From NCBI GenBank assembly GCA_016927475.1, contig JAFGMO010000081.1:1-64000 (forward strand): a DNA stretch of 64,000 nucleotides. Reading direction: 5' to 3'. Positions 43,969 through 54,039 of this stretch are shown piece by piece; positions within the stretch are counted from its first letter, which is position 1, and every line of letters begins with the position of its first letter. The DNA is from Candidatus Aminicenantota bacterium (GTDB lineage Bacteria > Acidobacteriota > Aminicenantia > Aminicenantales > Aminicenantaceae). The notes under the pieces were generated by a model. That model ran no database searches. It had not been told where the DNA came from and saw nothing but the letters and a program-made list of their open reading frames with translations. The position numbers and the translations under genes are program-made.

Positions 43969-45285
43969 TTGAAAAAAATAGCTCTTATTACTTTTGGATG
44001 CGCAAAAAATCTGGTCGACAGTGAAGTTATGCTGGGGCACCTAAAAAACAAAGGATTTATCTCTGTTTCTTTCCCGGAAGATGCGGAGGTCATTATCCTT
44101 AATACATGCGGTTTTATTCTTCCCGCCAAGCTTGAAGCCCGTGAAGCACTTGCTGAAGCTGTCTCCTTAAAAAAGAAAGACCCGTCAAAAAAAATTATCG
44201 CCGTCGGGTGTTATGTCCAGCGATATAAAGAAATAATACGGCGGGATTTTCCTGAGATCGATGTTTTGCTGGGTGTCGCTGCGTACGACAGAATCGTTGA
44301 TGCCATTAAAGGAAAGCAAGTCAACGGTTTTGATGGCACATTTCTCTATAGTCACGAGTCACCCCGGCACCTCTCAACACCTCCGGGTTGGACTTATGTC
44401 AAAATCTCTGAAGGATGTTCTCATCGTTGTTCCTATTGTGCTATTCCTTTGATCAAAGGTCCTTACCGTTCACGTCCACCGGATTCCATCCGGAAGGAAG
44501 TGGAAACTCTTGTGTCCAGCGGAATTAAAGAGATCAATCTTATATCACAAGACACTACGTATTATGGCCGTGACTTGGGACAGAAGGAAGGTCTGGTTGA
44601 GCTGCTTTACAAGCTCTTAAAAATCAAAAATCTAGGCAGAATCCGGATTTTATACGGATATCCTGAAGAAGTCACGGATTTTCTTCTAGACATCATGCAG
44701 GAAAAAAAAATCTGTTCCTACTTGGATATTCCCTTCCAACATTCCCACCCGGAAATCATCAAAAAGATGGGACGTGGGATGGACAGGGAAAAAGCCCTTG
44801 CACTTATTGAAAAAATTCGAAAAAAAATTCCTGATATGGCCTTACGCACATCTCTAATCGTCGGCTTTCCCGGCGAAGGAAAAAATGAATTTAACCATTT
44901 GCTTGATTTCGTCCGGACGGCCCGCTTCGACCATATCGGGGCTTTTACCTATTCCCCCGAAGAAAATACTCGGGCTTTCCCGTTGGGAGATCCTGTTAGT
45001 GCACACACCAAAAGAAAACGCAGAGAAACCCTTCTCGGCCTTCAAGCCGGCATATCCGCCGAAAACAATAAAAAATACCTGCATAAAATTTTACCTGTTC
45101 TCGTTGACGGCCCTTACCATAAAGACTCCAGCATATTGCTGGGGAGGACATCTTTTCAAGCACCTGAAGTGGATGGGATGGTTATCATGTCCGCTCCTTC
45201 AAAAACAATAAAAACGGCCGGCACTTTTCAAAAGGTTGAAATCATAGAAACGGATGTATATGATTTATTCGGAGAAATTGTATGA
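43969..45285 (+). CDS. rimO: Ribosomal protein S12 methylthiotransferase RimO
   Basis: About 438 residues from a TTG start at 43969 (AAAGGGA 5 nt upstream); this gives the family's usual length. The N-terminal UPF0004 domain carries ITFGCAKNLVDSEVM with its cluster cysteines and a later GCYVQRY. The radical SAM motif is CSHRCSYCAIP, and a C-terminal TRAM domain follows. It methylthiolates an aspartate of ribosomal protein S12. A frame extending back to 43774 overlaps asnS and has no family resemblance. The stop overlaps pgpA by 4 nt. Confidence 0.93.
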   Translation: MKKIALITFGCAKNLVDSEVMLGHLKNKGFISVSFPEDAEVIILNTCGFILPAKLEAREALAEAVSLKKKDPSKKIIAVGCYVQRYKEIIRRDFPEIDVLLGVAAYDRIVDAIKGKQVNGFDGTFLYSHESPRHLSTPPGWTYVKISEGCSHRCSYCAIPLIKGPYRSRPPDSIRKEVETLVSSGIKEINLISQDTTYYGRDLGQKEGLVELLYKLLKIKNLGRIRILYGYPEEVTDFLLDIMQEKKICSYLDIPFQHSHPEIIKKMGRGMDREKALALIEKIRKKIPDMALRTSLIVGFPGEGKNEFNHLLDFVRTARFDHIGAFTYSPEENTRAFPLGDPVSAHTKRKRRETLLGLQAGISAENNKKYLHKILPVLVDGPYHKDSSILLGRTSFQAPEVDGMVIMSAPSKTIKTAGTFQKVEIIETDVYDLFGEIV

Positions 45286-45731
45286 AATTTTTTTCCAAAA
45301 TGATATCCACTTTTTTTGGTATCGGTTACGCTCCCCTGGCTCCCGGTACGGTAGCGAGTCTCTGCGTGGTTTTTCTCTACAAGTTTTTCCTTTACAAGCT
45401 TTCATGGCCTTATTACCTTATCCTTCTTGCAGCCATTTTTCTCATCGGAATCCTGAGCTCAACCTTGTATGCACGCTATTCATCTATGAAAGATCCGCAG
45501 CCCGTCGTCATCGACGAAGTCCTGGGACAACTTCTCGTATTTTTCCAAATAGCACCGGACTGGAGACTCCTTATTGCCGGATTTATTCTCTTCCGAGCCT
45601 TTGATATCATCAAACCTCCACCCATTCGCAAGATCGAAAACCTGCCTGAAGGCTGGGGAATCATGCTCGATGATCTCCTGGCCGGAGTTTATGCGGGAAT
45701 CCTTATCAATCTTTATATCTTGATAAAATGA
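45282..45731 (+). CDS. pgpA: Phosphatidylglycerophosphatase A
   Basis: A 149-residue membrane protein. GIGYAPLAPGTVAS near residue 13, the acidic VVIDEVLGQ and FRAFDIIKPPPIRKIENLPEGWGIMLDDL are the PgpA signatures. It dephosphorylates phosphatidylglycerol phosphate. Start ATG overlaps the rimO stop, and its own stop overlaps cinA by 4 nt. Together with plsY and gpsA, it gives this operon a phospholipid theme. Confidence 0.93.
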   Translation: MKFFSKMISTFFGIGYAPLAPGTVASLCVVFLYKFFLYKLSWPYYLILLAAIFLIGILSSTLYARYSSMKDPQPVVIDEVLGQLLVFFQIAPDWRLLIAGFILFRAFDIIKPPPIRKIENLPEGWGIMLDDLLAGVYAGILINLYILIK

Positions 45732-47017
45732 AAGCCCGTCCTTGTCCAAAAATCGAAATCATCGCCGTGGGAAGCGAACTATTACGCCCCCATTTCCATG
45801 ATACGAACTCTGGCTTTCTCGTAAGCCGGCTTGCCGAATTGGGACTTCAAGTTTCATTCCGGACCATCATCAGTGATGAGGAAGAAGAATTGAAGACCGC
45901 TTTTGAATGCGCTAAAAACAGAGCCGGGATCGTTTTTACTATTGGGGGATTGGGACCGACAAGGGACGATCGGACGCGTTCGGCCCTGGCCTTTGTTCTT
46001 CGACGTAAGCTTGTTTTTAACAAAGACATATTAAAGAATATTGAAGCCCGCTTCCGTTTCAGGGGACTCAAAATGCCGAAGGTCAATGAGCGTCAAGCTC
46101 AAATCATCGATGGAGCCGACATCCTCGAAAACCGGAATGGAACAGCCCCCGGTCTTTGGATCGAAGATTCTCCTACCACATTCATCCTTCTCCCCGGTCC
46201 GCCTCATGAACTTAAAGCTATGTATGAAGATCAGGTTTTTTCACGCCTGAAGGTCTATCAGTGCGGTTTTGGGATATCCGCCGTTCTGAAAACCACAGGT
46301 CTTTCAGAATCCCAAATAGAATCCATCATAACCAGCTTATACCCCAATAATCCCGATATCAGTTTGACGACACTCGCCTATCCCGGTCAGATCGAAATCC
46401 ACCTTTTCGGCCGATCGAAAGAAAGCAAAGAAAAGGCCGCCCTTAAAATAAAACCTTATATTGAAAATTTTAAAAAAAAATTAAAAAAACATATATTTTC
46501 AGAAGATGGAAAAGAACTGGAAGAAATCATCGCTGAAATGTTAACATCCAAAGGATTCAAACTGGCTGTTGCAGAATCCTGCACGGGAGGGCTTCTGGCC
46601 AATCGCTTGACAAATGTTCCGGGAAGTTCGAAATTTTTTATCCTTGGAGTGACGGCATACAGCAACGAAGCCAAATCCGATCTTCTCAGTGTTCCAAAAA
46701 ACATCATCGAAAATTTTGGTGCGGTTTCCCCTCAAACGGCTCGGAAAATGGCCGAGGGCATAAGGCAACGATCCGGAGCTGATTTCTGCCTATCCATAAC
46801 AGGTATCGCCGGACCTTCAGGAGGAACTGCTGATAAGCCGGTTGGATTGGTTTACACCGGTTTATCATGGAAAAAAGGAGCACAGGTTTCCGAAAACCGT
46901 TTCCTGGGAAACAGGAAAAATGTCAAATTCCAAGCAACACAAAAAGCCCTGGATATGTTGAGGTATCACTTTTTTCACAAAGAGCAGCCGGTGAATTCCG
47001 GGGGAAAAAAACCATGA
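45728..47017 (+). CDS. cinA: CinA-family protein (NMN amidase domain)
   Basis: A 429-residue protein with two domains. The N-terminal MoaB-like domain (VGSELLRPHFHDTNS, TIGGLGPTRDD) is the COG1058 ADP-ribose pyrophosphatase-like part. The C-terminal CinA domain (AVAESCTGGLLANRLTNVPGSS, ITGIAGPSGG) is nicotinamide-nucleotide amidase. It recycles NMN to NaMN in NAD metabolism, and was first linked to competence. Both ends overlap neighbouring genes by ATGA. Confidence 0.92.
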   Translation: MKARPCPKIEIIAVGSELLRPHFHDTNSGFLVSRLAELGLQVSFRTIISDEEEELKTAFECAKNRAGIVFTIGGLGPTRDDRTRSALAFVLRRKLVFNKDILKNIEARFRFRGLKMPKVNERQAQIIDGADILENRNGTAPGLWIEDSPTTFILLPGPPHELKAMYEDQVFSRLKVYQCGFGISAVLKTTGLSESQIESIITSLYPNNPDISLTTLAYPGQIEIHLFGRSKESKEKAALKIKPYIENFKKKLKKHIFSEDGKELEEIIAEMLTSKGFKLAVAESCTGGLLANRLTNVPGSSKFFILGVTAYSNEAKSDLLSVPKNIIENFGAVSPQTARKMAEGIRQRSGADFCLSITGIAGPSGGTADKPVGLVYTGLSWKKGAQVSENRFLGNRKNVKFQATQKALDMLRYHFFHKEQPVNSGGKKP

Positions 47018-47580
47018 GAACATTCATTGCCGTCGATATGTCCGAGTCTATCAAATCCCAGGTTCAGGAATATATCCTCTCTCTTAAAAATCTGCATCCC
47101 AATCCAAAACAGGTCAAATGGATTCGTTCATCGGGCATTCATATTACCTTGAAATTCCTGGGGGAAATCTCGGATAATGAAGCGGAAGCTATGATCAAGG
47201 GACTCGAATCCATTGTCGAACAACAGAATGTTTTTTCTTTATCCGTGAAGGGAACGGGACGATTTCCTCCCCAAGGACGGTTTCCCCGCGTTCTTTGGGC
47301 CGGTATCGAAGACGGTGGAAAACTCGTCAGGCTTCAGGCTCGAATAGAAGACATGGCATCCGAAATAGGATTTCAAAAGGAAAAGCGGGACTTCCATCCT
47401 CACCTGACCCTCGGAAGGATCAAAAATCCTTCGAATTTGGATGCCGTTTTATCCCGTCTGCAAGAAGACCAAAGTAAAAATTTTGGGGAAATGAAAGTAG
47501 AAAAAGTGACCTTTTTCCGCAGTATTCTCAAACCTACAGGGGCCGAGTATTCAATTCTGAATGAAAGCACGCTGAAATGA
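47014..47580 (+). CDS. thpR: RNA 2',3'-cyclic phosphodiesterase (ThpR/LigT)
   Basis: A 188-residue 2H phosphoesterase with the two HxTx motifs HITLKF and HLTLGR. The start at 47014 overlaps the cinA stop (ATGA) and matches the family's opening (MRTFIAVDMSE); an upstream frame from 46867 is cinA overlap only. It opens 2',3'-cyclic phosphates and is a frequent neighbour of cinA. It overlaps plsY by 4 nt. Confidence 0.92.
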   Translation: MRTFIAVDMSESIKSQVQEYILSLKNLHPNPKQVKWIRSSGIHITLKFLGEISDNEAEAMIKGLESIVEQQNVFSLSVKGTGRFPPQGRFPRVLWAGIEDGGKLVRLQARIEDMASEIGFQKEKRDFHPHLTLGRIKNPSNLDAVLSRLQEDQSKNFGEMKVEKVTFFRSILKPTGAEYSILNESTLK

Positions 47581-48164
47581 AGATTATCTACTCTATATTA
47601 TCTTATCTCCTGGGAGCTGTTCCATCCGGATACATCATCTACCGTCTCGTCAAGAAAAAAGATATCCGCAAGGAAGGAAGCGGCAGTACGGGCGCAACAA
47701 ATGTTCTGCGCCTGATGGGCTTCAAATTTGCTCTTCCCGTTTTGTTGTTCGACTTTCTGAAAGGATTTTTGCCGGCTTTCCTGGCTCTGCGTATTTTTCC
47801 TGACAGGAGAGTTGCTTTGGTTTGTGCGTTCTTGGCTGTATTGGGACACTGTTATCCTGTTTACATCGGATTTCGGGGTGGAAAAGGTATCGCCACCATG
47901 ATGGGAGTTTACGCCTCTCTTGGTATTTTACCCTGTTTATTAAGCCTGGGGGTTTTTATCCTGACGGTAGCCCTGACCCGCTATGTATCACTGGGTTCTA
48001 TTCTAGCTTCGCTGGGATTTCCCCTTTTTACCCTTGCCTTCATCGGAGATATAGAGACTCTCGCATTAAGTCTGGCTATCTTTGTTCTTGTTGTGATCAG
48101 GCATAAAGGCAATATTCAACGACTTCTTCAAGGCAACGAAAGGAAACTGGGCGAGAAGACATGA
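47577..48164 (+). CDS. plsY: Acyl-phosphate:glycerol-3-phosphate acyltransferase PlsY
   Basis: A 195-residue polytopic membrane protein. Conserved loops GAVPSGYI, GSGSTGATNVLR and GHCYPVYIGFRGGKGIAT are the three PlsY motifs. It makes lysophosphatidate from acyl phosphate and glycerol 3-phosphate, and gpsA next to it makes the glycerol 3-phosphate. ATGA overlaps at both ends. Confidence 0.95.
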   Translation: MKIIYSILSYLLGAVPSGYIIYRLVKKKDIRKEGSGSTGATNVLRLMGFKFALPVLLFDFLKGFLPAFLALRIFPDRRVALVCAFLAVLGHCYPVYIGFRGGKGIATMMGVYASLGILPCLLSLGVFILTVALTRYVSLGSILASLGFPLFTLAFIGDIETLALSLAIFVLVVIRHKGNIQRLLQGNERKLGEKT

Positions 48165-49192
48165 AAAAACGGATAGGAGTCGTTGGGGGAGGAAGCTGGG
48201 GCAGCGCTTTTGCCCTCCATCTTGGACGGTTGAATATTCCGACAAAAATTTGGATCCGTGAATCCGACATTCTTAGGAAGACGGTTTTATCCCGGGAAAA
48301 TGCTGTTTTTCTTCCGGGCTTTATTTTTCCGGAAAATGTGTCCTTCCACCATAAATTGGAAGAGCTGGCCGACACGGATATTCTTTTTATCGCCGTCCCT
48401 TCTCAATTCTGTCGTGAAATATACCGTCGTATAGCTCCCTTTATCTCATCCGGACATATTGTCATCAGCCTTACCAAAGGAATTGAGGAGAACACGTTTA
48501 AATGTATGAGCGATGTTATGAAAGAAGTTTTTGGGGCCTCCGCTCTTCCCCAAATCGGCGTGCTTTCCGGACCGAGTTTTGCATACGAAGTGGCTGACCA
48601 GCACCCTACCGCAGTTGTTCTGGCATCAGACAGTATCGATATAGCACGAAAAGCTCAACATCTTATATCAAGTCATTATTTTCGAGTCTATACGACTGAA
48701 GATATCAGAGGGGTAGAGCTGGCGGGAGCGCTGAAAAACGTTATCGCTATTGCAGCCGGGATCTCAAATGCTTTTGAATTCGGAAGCAATACCTTGGCGG
48801 CCCTGATCACACGGGGGATCGCCGAAATGAAACGCTTAGGAATTAAGTTGGGAGCCAGCCCGGAAACTTTTTCCGGCTTGGCAGGAATCGGGGACCTCGT
48901 TCTCACATGTACGGGACAATTAAGCCGCAACCGTTCTCTTGGCTTCAAATTAGGTAAGGGGAAATCTCTTGCAGAGATTACGGCAAGCACAAAACAGGTT
49001 GCAGAAGGCGTTACGACGACACTATCCGCCTATCATCTAGCCCGACGGGAAAAAGTTGAAATGCCTATCTGTGAACAGATATACCGTGTCCTCTACAAGA
49101 AGAAAAAACCCAAAACAGCTCTAAAAGAGCTCATGACGCGGAAACTTAAGGATGAATATTTTATCCATGAGGGGGAAAAAATATGCGATTAA
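48161..49192 (+). CDS. gpsA: Glycerol-3-phosphate dehydrogenase [NAD(P)+]
   Basis: A 343-residue enzyme reducing dihydroxyacetone phosphate to glycerol 3-phosphate. GGGSWGSAFA binds NAD(P)H, LSGPSFAYEVA and the catalytic lysine region ELAGALKNVIAIAAG are in place, and GLAGIGDLVLTCTGQLSRNRSLG is the C-terminal signature. It supplies the substrate of plsY. The stop overlaps the start of the TPR lipoprotein by 10 nt. Confidence 0.95.
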   Translation: MKKRIGVVGGGSWGSAFALHLGRLNIPTKIWIRESDILRKTVLSRENAVFLPGFIFPENVSFHHKLEELADTDILFIAVPSQFCREIYRRIAPFISSGHIVISLTKGIEENTFKCMSDVMKEVFGASALPQIGVLSGPSFAYEVADQHPTAVVLASDSIDIARKAQHLISSHYFRVYTTEDIRGVELAGALKNVIAIAAGISNAFEFGSNTLAALITRGIAEMKRLGIKLGASPETFSGLAGIGDLVLTCTGQLSRNRSLGFKLGKGKSLAEITASTKQVAEGVTTTLSAYHLARREKVEMPICEQIYRVLYKKKKPKTALKELMTRKLKDEYFIHEGEKICD

Positions 49193-49956
49193 AACAAATT
49201 ATCATGGTTTTTATGTGTTTGAGTTTAACATTCTGCGCTTCAAGCCAGAGAAAAATACAAAAGGCAAGAGAAAAGGATCCGCGATTTCAACACGATATCG
49301 GACTGACATATCTGCAACACGGCGATCCTGATGAAGCCATCCAATACTTCAAAAAAGCTCTTGACCTCAATCCGCGTTTTAATCTGGCACTGAACAGTCT
49401 CGGTCTGGCTTATACATTCAAAGGCAGTTTTCAGAATGCCATCACCGCTTTTAAAAAATGCCTCGAAATCAACCCGACCTTTACGGAGGCGCATAACAAT
49501 CTCGGGATCGTCTACCATGAAATGGGTCTTATCGACAAAGCGGAAGCGGAGTATCAAATTGCTTTAAGTGATGACAACTATAAATCGAAGTATAATCCCT
49601 ATTACAACCTTGCCCGCATCTATCTTCAACAGGACAAAGCCAAGCAAGCCCTCTTTTATATCGATAAAGCCATCCAAATCTATGAAAGAATGGTCATGGC
49701 CCATTACCTACGGGGTGTAATCCAGGAAAGATTGGGAAATTTCGATGAAGCCCTTAAAAGCCTGAAAAACGCCCTGGATATCCTCGACCCATCATCCGAT
49801 GATATCGAGATCAAATTTAAGATAGCGGAAATTTATTTCAAGACAGGCAAACACACCGAAGCAAAAAATTTATTTCTGGAAATCAAACCTTTGGCGAAAA
49901 ATCCACAAATGGTTAAGAAGATCGAAGACTATCTCAGGATGATCGGCAATGCATAA
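49183..49956 (+). CDS. TPR-repeat lipoprotein (PilF/PilW-like)
   Basis: A 257-residue lipoprotein. The signal peptide ends at a lipobox LTFC (Cys18). About five tetratricopeptide repeats follow; the clearest runs through DIGLTYLQHGDPDEAIQYF and LGIVYHEMGLIDKAEAEY. TPR lipoproteins act as assembly factors, for example in type IV pilus secretin formation, but no pilus gene is nearby. Last gene of the asnS operon, followed by a terminator at 49972. Confidence 0.85.
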   Translation: MRLKQIIMVFMCLSLTFCASSQRKIQKAREKDPRFQHDIGLTYLQHGDPDEAIQYFKKALDLNPRFNLALNSLGLAYTFKGSFQNAITAFKKCLEINPTFTEAHNNLGIVYHEMGLIDKAEAEYQIALSDDNYKSKYNPYYNLARIYLQQDKAKQALFYIDKAIQIYERMVMAHYLRGVIQERLGNFDEALKSLKNALDILDPSSDDIEIKFKIAEIYFKTGKHTEAKNLFLEIKPLAKNPQMVKKIEDYLRMIGNA

Positions 49957-49971
49957 GCATTGGGAAGAATG

Positions 49972-49993
49972 ACGAAGGCTTGCCTCCGTTTTT
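49972..49993 (+). terminator. Terminator of the asnS operon
   Basis: ACGAAGG, loop CTTG and CCTCCGT pair with one A/C mismatch, followed by TTTTT. The block resembles the hairpin at 41975-41992 and is followed by TTCACGAA, so it is again a fragment of the dispersed repeat put to use as a terminator. Convergent ahcY ends 13 nt further on. Confidence 0.6.
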
Positions 49994-50005
49994 CACGAAC
50001 CTATC

Positions 50006-51262
50006 TTAAGTTCCTTCCTTCCACTCCGCCAAATATTCCTTCTGTTCCTTGGTAAGACTGTCGATTTTGACACCCATTGATTTCAATTTTAAAATGGCGA
50101 TCTCCTCGTCAATTTCCAGTGGAACAGGATAAACCTTTCGCTCCAAATGCTCAGCGTGCTTTTTAAGATGGAGGACGCTCATGGCCTGGTTGGCAAAACT
50201 CATATCCATGACCATTGCGGGATGGCCTTCAGCGGCCGCCAGGTTGATCAATCTTCCTTCTCCCAGAAGGTAAATTTTACGGCCATCACTCAATGTGAAT
50301 TCCTCGACAAATTCCCTAATAATGCGCTTGCTTTTTGACATTTTCTGAAGAGCGGGAATGTCTATCTCTACGTTAAAATGGCCGGAATTAGCCACGATTG
50401 CTCCATCCTTCATACGCTCAAAATGCTTTCGGCTAATGACATTTTTATCGCCGGTTACTGTGACAAAAACATCACCGATCTTAACGGCTTCCATCATCGG
50501 CATGACCTGAAATCCATCCATGACAGCTTCCAGAGCGCTCAGCGGCTCAATTTCAGTAATGATAACTTTGGCACCCGCTCCCCGCGCTCTCATGGCCACT
50601 CCCCGTCCGCACCATCCATATCCGGATATGACAAAATTCAATCCCGCAATCAGAATATTTGTCGCTCTCAATATGCCGTCTATTGTGCTTTGTCCTGTTC
50701 CGTAACGGTTGTCAAAAAAATGTTTGGTTTTAGCATCATTAACCGCAATGATCGGGTAATGCAAAACATTATTCTCAGCCATACTGCGAAGCCGGATGAC
50801 TCCGGTTGTTGTCTCTTCCGTTCCACCAATGATATTTTTCAGAAGATCTTTGCGTTTTGAATGGACAGCACAAACAAGGTCCGCTCCATCATCCATTGTT
50901 ATCTGGGGTTTTATATCCAGGGCCTGGTTTATATGCTGATAGTATTTTTTGTTGTCTTCCCCCTTGATGGCAAAAGCGGAAATTTTGGTGTGTTTAACCA
51001 GTGCCGCCGAAATATCGTCCTGGGTGCTTAACGGATTTGATGCGGTAAGAGTGACCTCGGCCCCTCCTATTTTTAATGCTTCCATAAGATTTCCCGTTTC
51101 ACTGGTGACATGCAAACAGGCTGCTATACGTACTCCCTTTAGTGATTTGTTTTTGGCGAATTTTTCTTTGATGGAATTTAGAACCGGCATATGCCTGGCA
51201 GCCCATTCCATTCTCAGCTTTCCCCTATCGGCAAGTTTCAAATCTTTGACATCATATTCCAT
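50006..51262 (-). CDS. ahcY: Adenosylhomocysteinase
   Basis: A 418-residue S-adenosylhomocysteine hydrolase. [11 protein letters not shown] and the DDGADL substrate loop precede the NAD-binding [15 protein letters not shown]. The C-terminal region contains [25 protein letters not shown]. It converts S-adenosylhomocysteine to homocysteine and adenosine. It follows metK by 70 nt on the same strand, so both methylation-cycle enzymes are likely co-expressed. AAGGAG precedes the ATG. Confidence 0.96.
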   Translation of the reverse strand: MEYDVKDLKLADRGKLRMEWAARHMPVLNSIKEKFAKNKSLKGVRIAACLHVTSETGNLMEALKIGGAEVTLTASNPLSTQDDISAALVKHTKISAFAIKGEDNKKYYQHINQALDIKPQITMDDGADLVCAVHSKRKDLLKNIIGGTEETTTGVIRLRSMAENNVLHYPIIAVNDAKTKHFFDNRYGTGQSTIDGILRATNILIAGLNFVISGYGWCGRGVAMRARGAGAKVIITEIEPLSALEAVMDGFQVMPMMEAVKIGDVFVTVTGDKNVISRKHFERMKDGAIVANSGHFNVEIDIPALQKMSKSKRIIREFVEEFTLSDGRKIYLLGEGRLINLAAAEGHPAMVMDMSFANQAMSVLHLKKHAEHLERKVYPVPLEIDEEIAILKLKSMGVKIDSLTKEQKEYLAEWKEGT

Positions 51263-51332
51263 TGTTACTCCTTCAATCGGCTTCTTTTTTTCTGCCCCTC
51301 AAGATGAAGGGAAACCGGTCCGGAAAAACGGA

Positions 51333-52499
51333 TCAGATTCCGACATCTTTTTTAATTGCCTCAGCCTTATCTGTTTTTTCCCATGTGAACTCAGGTTCAG
51401 AACGGCCGAAATGCCCGTATGCAGCCGTTTTTTTATAAATGGGACGGAGCAGATCCAGAGTTTTTATCATTGTTTTCGGTCTGAGGTTAAAATGAGTCGT
51501 GATAATTTCTTTAATTTTATCTTCGGAAACATGTCCTGTTCCGAATGTATCAACCATGAGAGATACGGGTTCAGGAACGCCTATAGCATAAGCGATCTGA
51601 ACTTCCAGTTTATCAGCCAACCCTGCAGCAACAAGGTTTTTGGCCACATACCGGGCCATGTATGAGCCGGAGCGGTCCACCTTGGACGGATCTTTACCTG
51701 AAAAACAGCCACCGCCATGACTTCCTACCCCTCCATAAGTATCGACGATGATTTTTCTTCCTGTTAATCCGGAATCCGCTAAAGGACCTCCTTGTTCGAA
51801 CCGGCCCGTTTCATTGATGAAAATTTTTGTCTTCTTGTCCATCATTGCCGAAGCAATAACTTTTTTAATGACTTCCTCTTCGATACCATTGCGCAGGTCA
51901 TTCATTGAAACATCCCTGTTGTGCTGGGCAGCGATAACCACAGCGTCGACACGAACCGGTTTGTTGCCGTCGTAATCAACGGTTACCTGTGACTTTCCGT
52001 CAGGTCTGAGAAAAGGGAGTATTTTTTCCTTTCTCACCTGGGTCAAGCGCCTGACAAGTTTATGCGCCATCATGATGGGAAAAGGCATCAACTCATCAGT
52101 TTCGTTACAGGCATAGCCAAACATAAGGCCCTGATCACCGGCTCCTTGTTCATGGTCTTCTTTTTCATCAACACCCATGGCAATATCCTGTGACTGTTCA
52201 TGTATTGATGAAATGACACAGCAGGTTTCGTAATCGAAACCAAACTTTGCCCTGGTATACCCGATTTTCCGAACTGTATCCCGTACGACTCGTTGAAACT
52301 CGCAATATCCCTTGCTTGTGATTTCTCCCGCGATTAATACAAGACCAGTCGTCACTAAAGTTTCGCATGCGACACGGCTGTGGGGATCTTGAGCGATCAA
52401 ATCGTCGAGGATAGCATCTGATATTTGATCACAGATTTTATCTGGATGACCTTCCGTGACAGATTCCGATGTGAAAAAATGACGTCCATCCTTACTCAT
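51333..52499 (-). CDS. metK: S-adenosylmethionine synthetase
   Basis: About 388 residues from an ATG at 52499 that follows AAGGAGGTTGATA; this removes a 47-residue extension without family resemblance. [36 protein letters not shown] and [16 protein letters not shown] are the family's ATP and methionine motifs. It makes SAM from methionine and ATP. I see no SAM riboswitch in the ~190 nt before it, between metK and the M16 gene. Confidence 0.96.
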   Translation of the reverse strand: MSKDGRHFFTSESVTEGHPDKICDQISDAILDDLIAQDPHSRVACETLVTTGLVLIAGEITSKGYCEFQRVVRDTVRKIGYTRAKFGFDYETCCVISSIHEQSQDIAMGVDEKEDHEQGAGDQGLMFGYACNETDELMPFPIMMAHKLVRRLTQVRKEKILPFLRPDGKSQVTVDYDGNKPVRVDAVVIAAQHNRDVSMNDLRNGIEEEVIKKVIASAMMDKKTKIFINETGRFEQGGPLADSGLTGRKIIVDTYGGVGSHGGGCFSGKDPSKVDRSGSYMARYVAKNLVAAGLADKLEVQIAYAIGVPEPVSLMVDTFGTGHVSEDKIKEIITTHFNLRPKTMIKTLDLLRPIYKKTAAYGHFGRSEPEFTWEKTDKAEAIKKDVGI

Positions 52500-52690
52500 T
52501 ATCAACCTCCTTGGATTTGGGATGAAGATGTCGAAAATAAAGTATTCAACAAAGTAACATAATCGTTTCTCATTTTCAACGAAAATAAACCATGAAGTTC
52601 GGGGGATCTCATCAATAAACCTTTTTGTCAGGGACATCATTTTGGCTTACTTGTTTTAATCCGCCTGTTTGTGTTATTTTTAAAAATCAC

Positions 52691-54037
52691 ATGAAAACAT
52701 TCCTGGGCAGATCTCTATTTTCCAGATTGATTCTATTTTTCTCCTTGACCATGCCGGTTTTAACCTTGTTTTCCCAGGAATCCGGCACCCTTCCTTTCCC
52801 TATCCACCACTATACTCTGCAGAACGGCCTGGAAGTGATTCTTTCGGAAGACCATTCACTGCCCATTGTTTCGGTGGTCGTCGGGTATAAAGTCGGATCC
52901 GTTTATGAAGCACCGGGAAAAGCCGGCCTTTCTTATCTGCTGGAAAATCTTATGTTTCAAGGCTCAAAAAACGTCGGCCGCATGCAGCACTTCAGCTTTA
53001 TCAATCGAACAGGAGGACGTCTCAGCGGATATACAACCGAGGATAAAACCATTTTTTATCAAACCATTCCTTCCAACCGTTTAGAGTTGGCTTTTTGGCT
53101 TGAATCGGATCGAATGTTATCTCTGGATATTAAAGAGTATAAAGTAGAGCAGGCTAAACAAACACTGATTGAAGAAATTTCTCAAAGAAAACAAAGGGAT
53201 CCTTATCTTGAAAGTTCTCTGGCGTTCGACGAACTTATCTATCAAAAATTTCCCCAAAGCCATCCTGTTTTCGGTTATGAAACGGATTTAAAGAAGATTT
53301 CCGTCGATGATGTTAGAAATTTCTACACGACATATTACGTTCCAAATAACGCCGTTTTATGCATAACAGGATTTTTTGAGAGGAATAAAACCATTGAACT
53401 TGTCCAAAAATATTTCGGCTCGATACCGCCCGGAAAGAGTGCAGCCCCTTCGCTCGAACCCGATATGCCTCCGCTGGAGCCTTCCTCAAACATGCTTGAA
53501 AAATCATTTGTTCCCTCTCCCGGTTTTCATCTAGGATATAGGATACCCCCTCCACATTCTCCTGAATTTTACCCAATAAAAATTATTGAATATCTTCTCG
53601 TCAAAGGAAAAAGCTCTCGCATCTTCGATTGCCTTCAAAAAAAAGAAAGAATTGCCGTTCAGTGGACGGGATACATCGACATCCGTGATGGCCTTGCCTC
53701 CTTAAAATTTTTTGTGCTCAACAGTAACGATATTCTTGCCGAAAAAAGTCTGAAAGCGATCAGCTCGTCGTTAACTGATTTAAAAAGCGATATTTTCCTC
53801 GTGGAAGAAGAAATCAACAAGGCAAAAAATATGTTTCGCAGCGATTATCTCAACCAATTTTCATCCTCTCTCAACAAGGCCCTTTTTCTTTCTGAAAGCT
53901 TTTTGTACCGAAGAAGCCTGGACCATCTTCCCGGCGAATTGGATAAATTCACAAATGTTACCCCATATGAGATACTTCGAATGTTAAACCGGTATCTTAT
54001 GGATAAAGGTATTGTTCTACGCATTCAACAAAGGTGA
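52691..54037 (+). CDS. M16-family protein lacking the zinc motif (first of pair)
   Basis: About 448 residues, with a signal peptide (residues ~1-28) and an M16/insulinase fold: YTLQNGLEVILSEDHSLPIVSV, the FEDK-like segment GRLSGYTTEDKTIFY, then a YYVPNNAVLCITG strand. The HxxEH zinc motif is replaced by Tyr82-Leu-Leu-Glu85-Asn86, so both histidine ligands are gone. The start at 52691 follows a 22-residue extension that lacks a ribosome site. It probably pairs with the next gene as a hetero-oligomer; catalysis is doubtful. Confidence 0.87.
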   Translation: MKTFLGRSLFSRLILFFSLTMPVLTLFSQESGTLPFPIHHYTLQNGLEVILSEDHSLPIVSVVVGYKVGSVYEAPGKAGLSYLLENLMFQGSKNVGRMQHFSFINRTGGRLSGYTTEDKTIFYQTIPSNRLELAFWLESDRMLSLDIKEYKVEQAKQTLIEEISQRKQRDPYLESSLAFDELIYQKFPQSHPVFGYETDLKKISVDDVRNFYTTYYVPNNAVLCITGFFERNKTIELVQKYFGSIPPGKSAAPSLEPDMPPLEPSSNMLEKSFVPSPGFHLGYRIPPPHSPEFYPIKIIEYLLVKGKSSRIFDCLQKKERIAVQWTGYIDIRDGLASLKFFVLNSNDILAEKSLKAISSSLTDLKSDIFLVEEEINKAKNMFRSDYLNQFSSSLNKALFLSESFLYRRSLDHLPGELDKFTNVTPYEILRMLNRYLMDKGIVLRIQQR

Positions 54038-54039
54038 TC

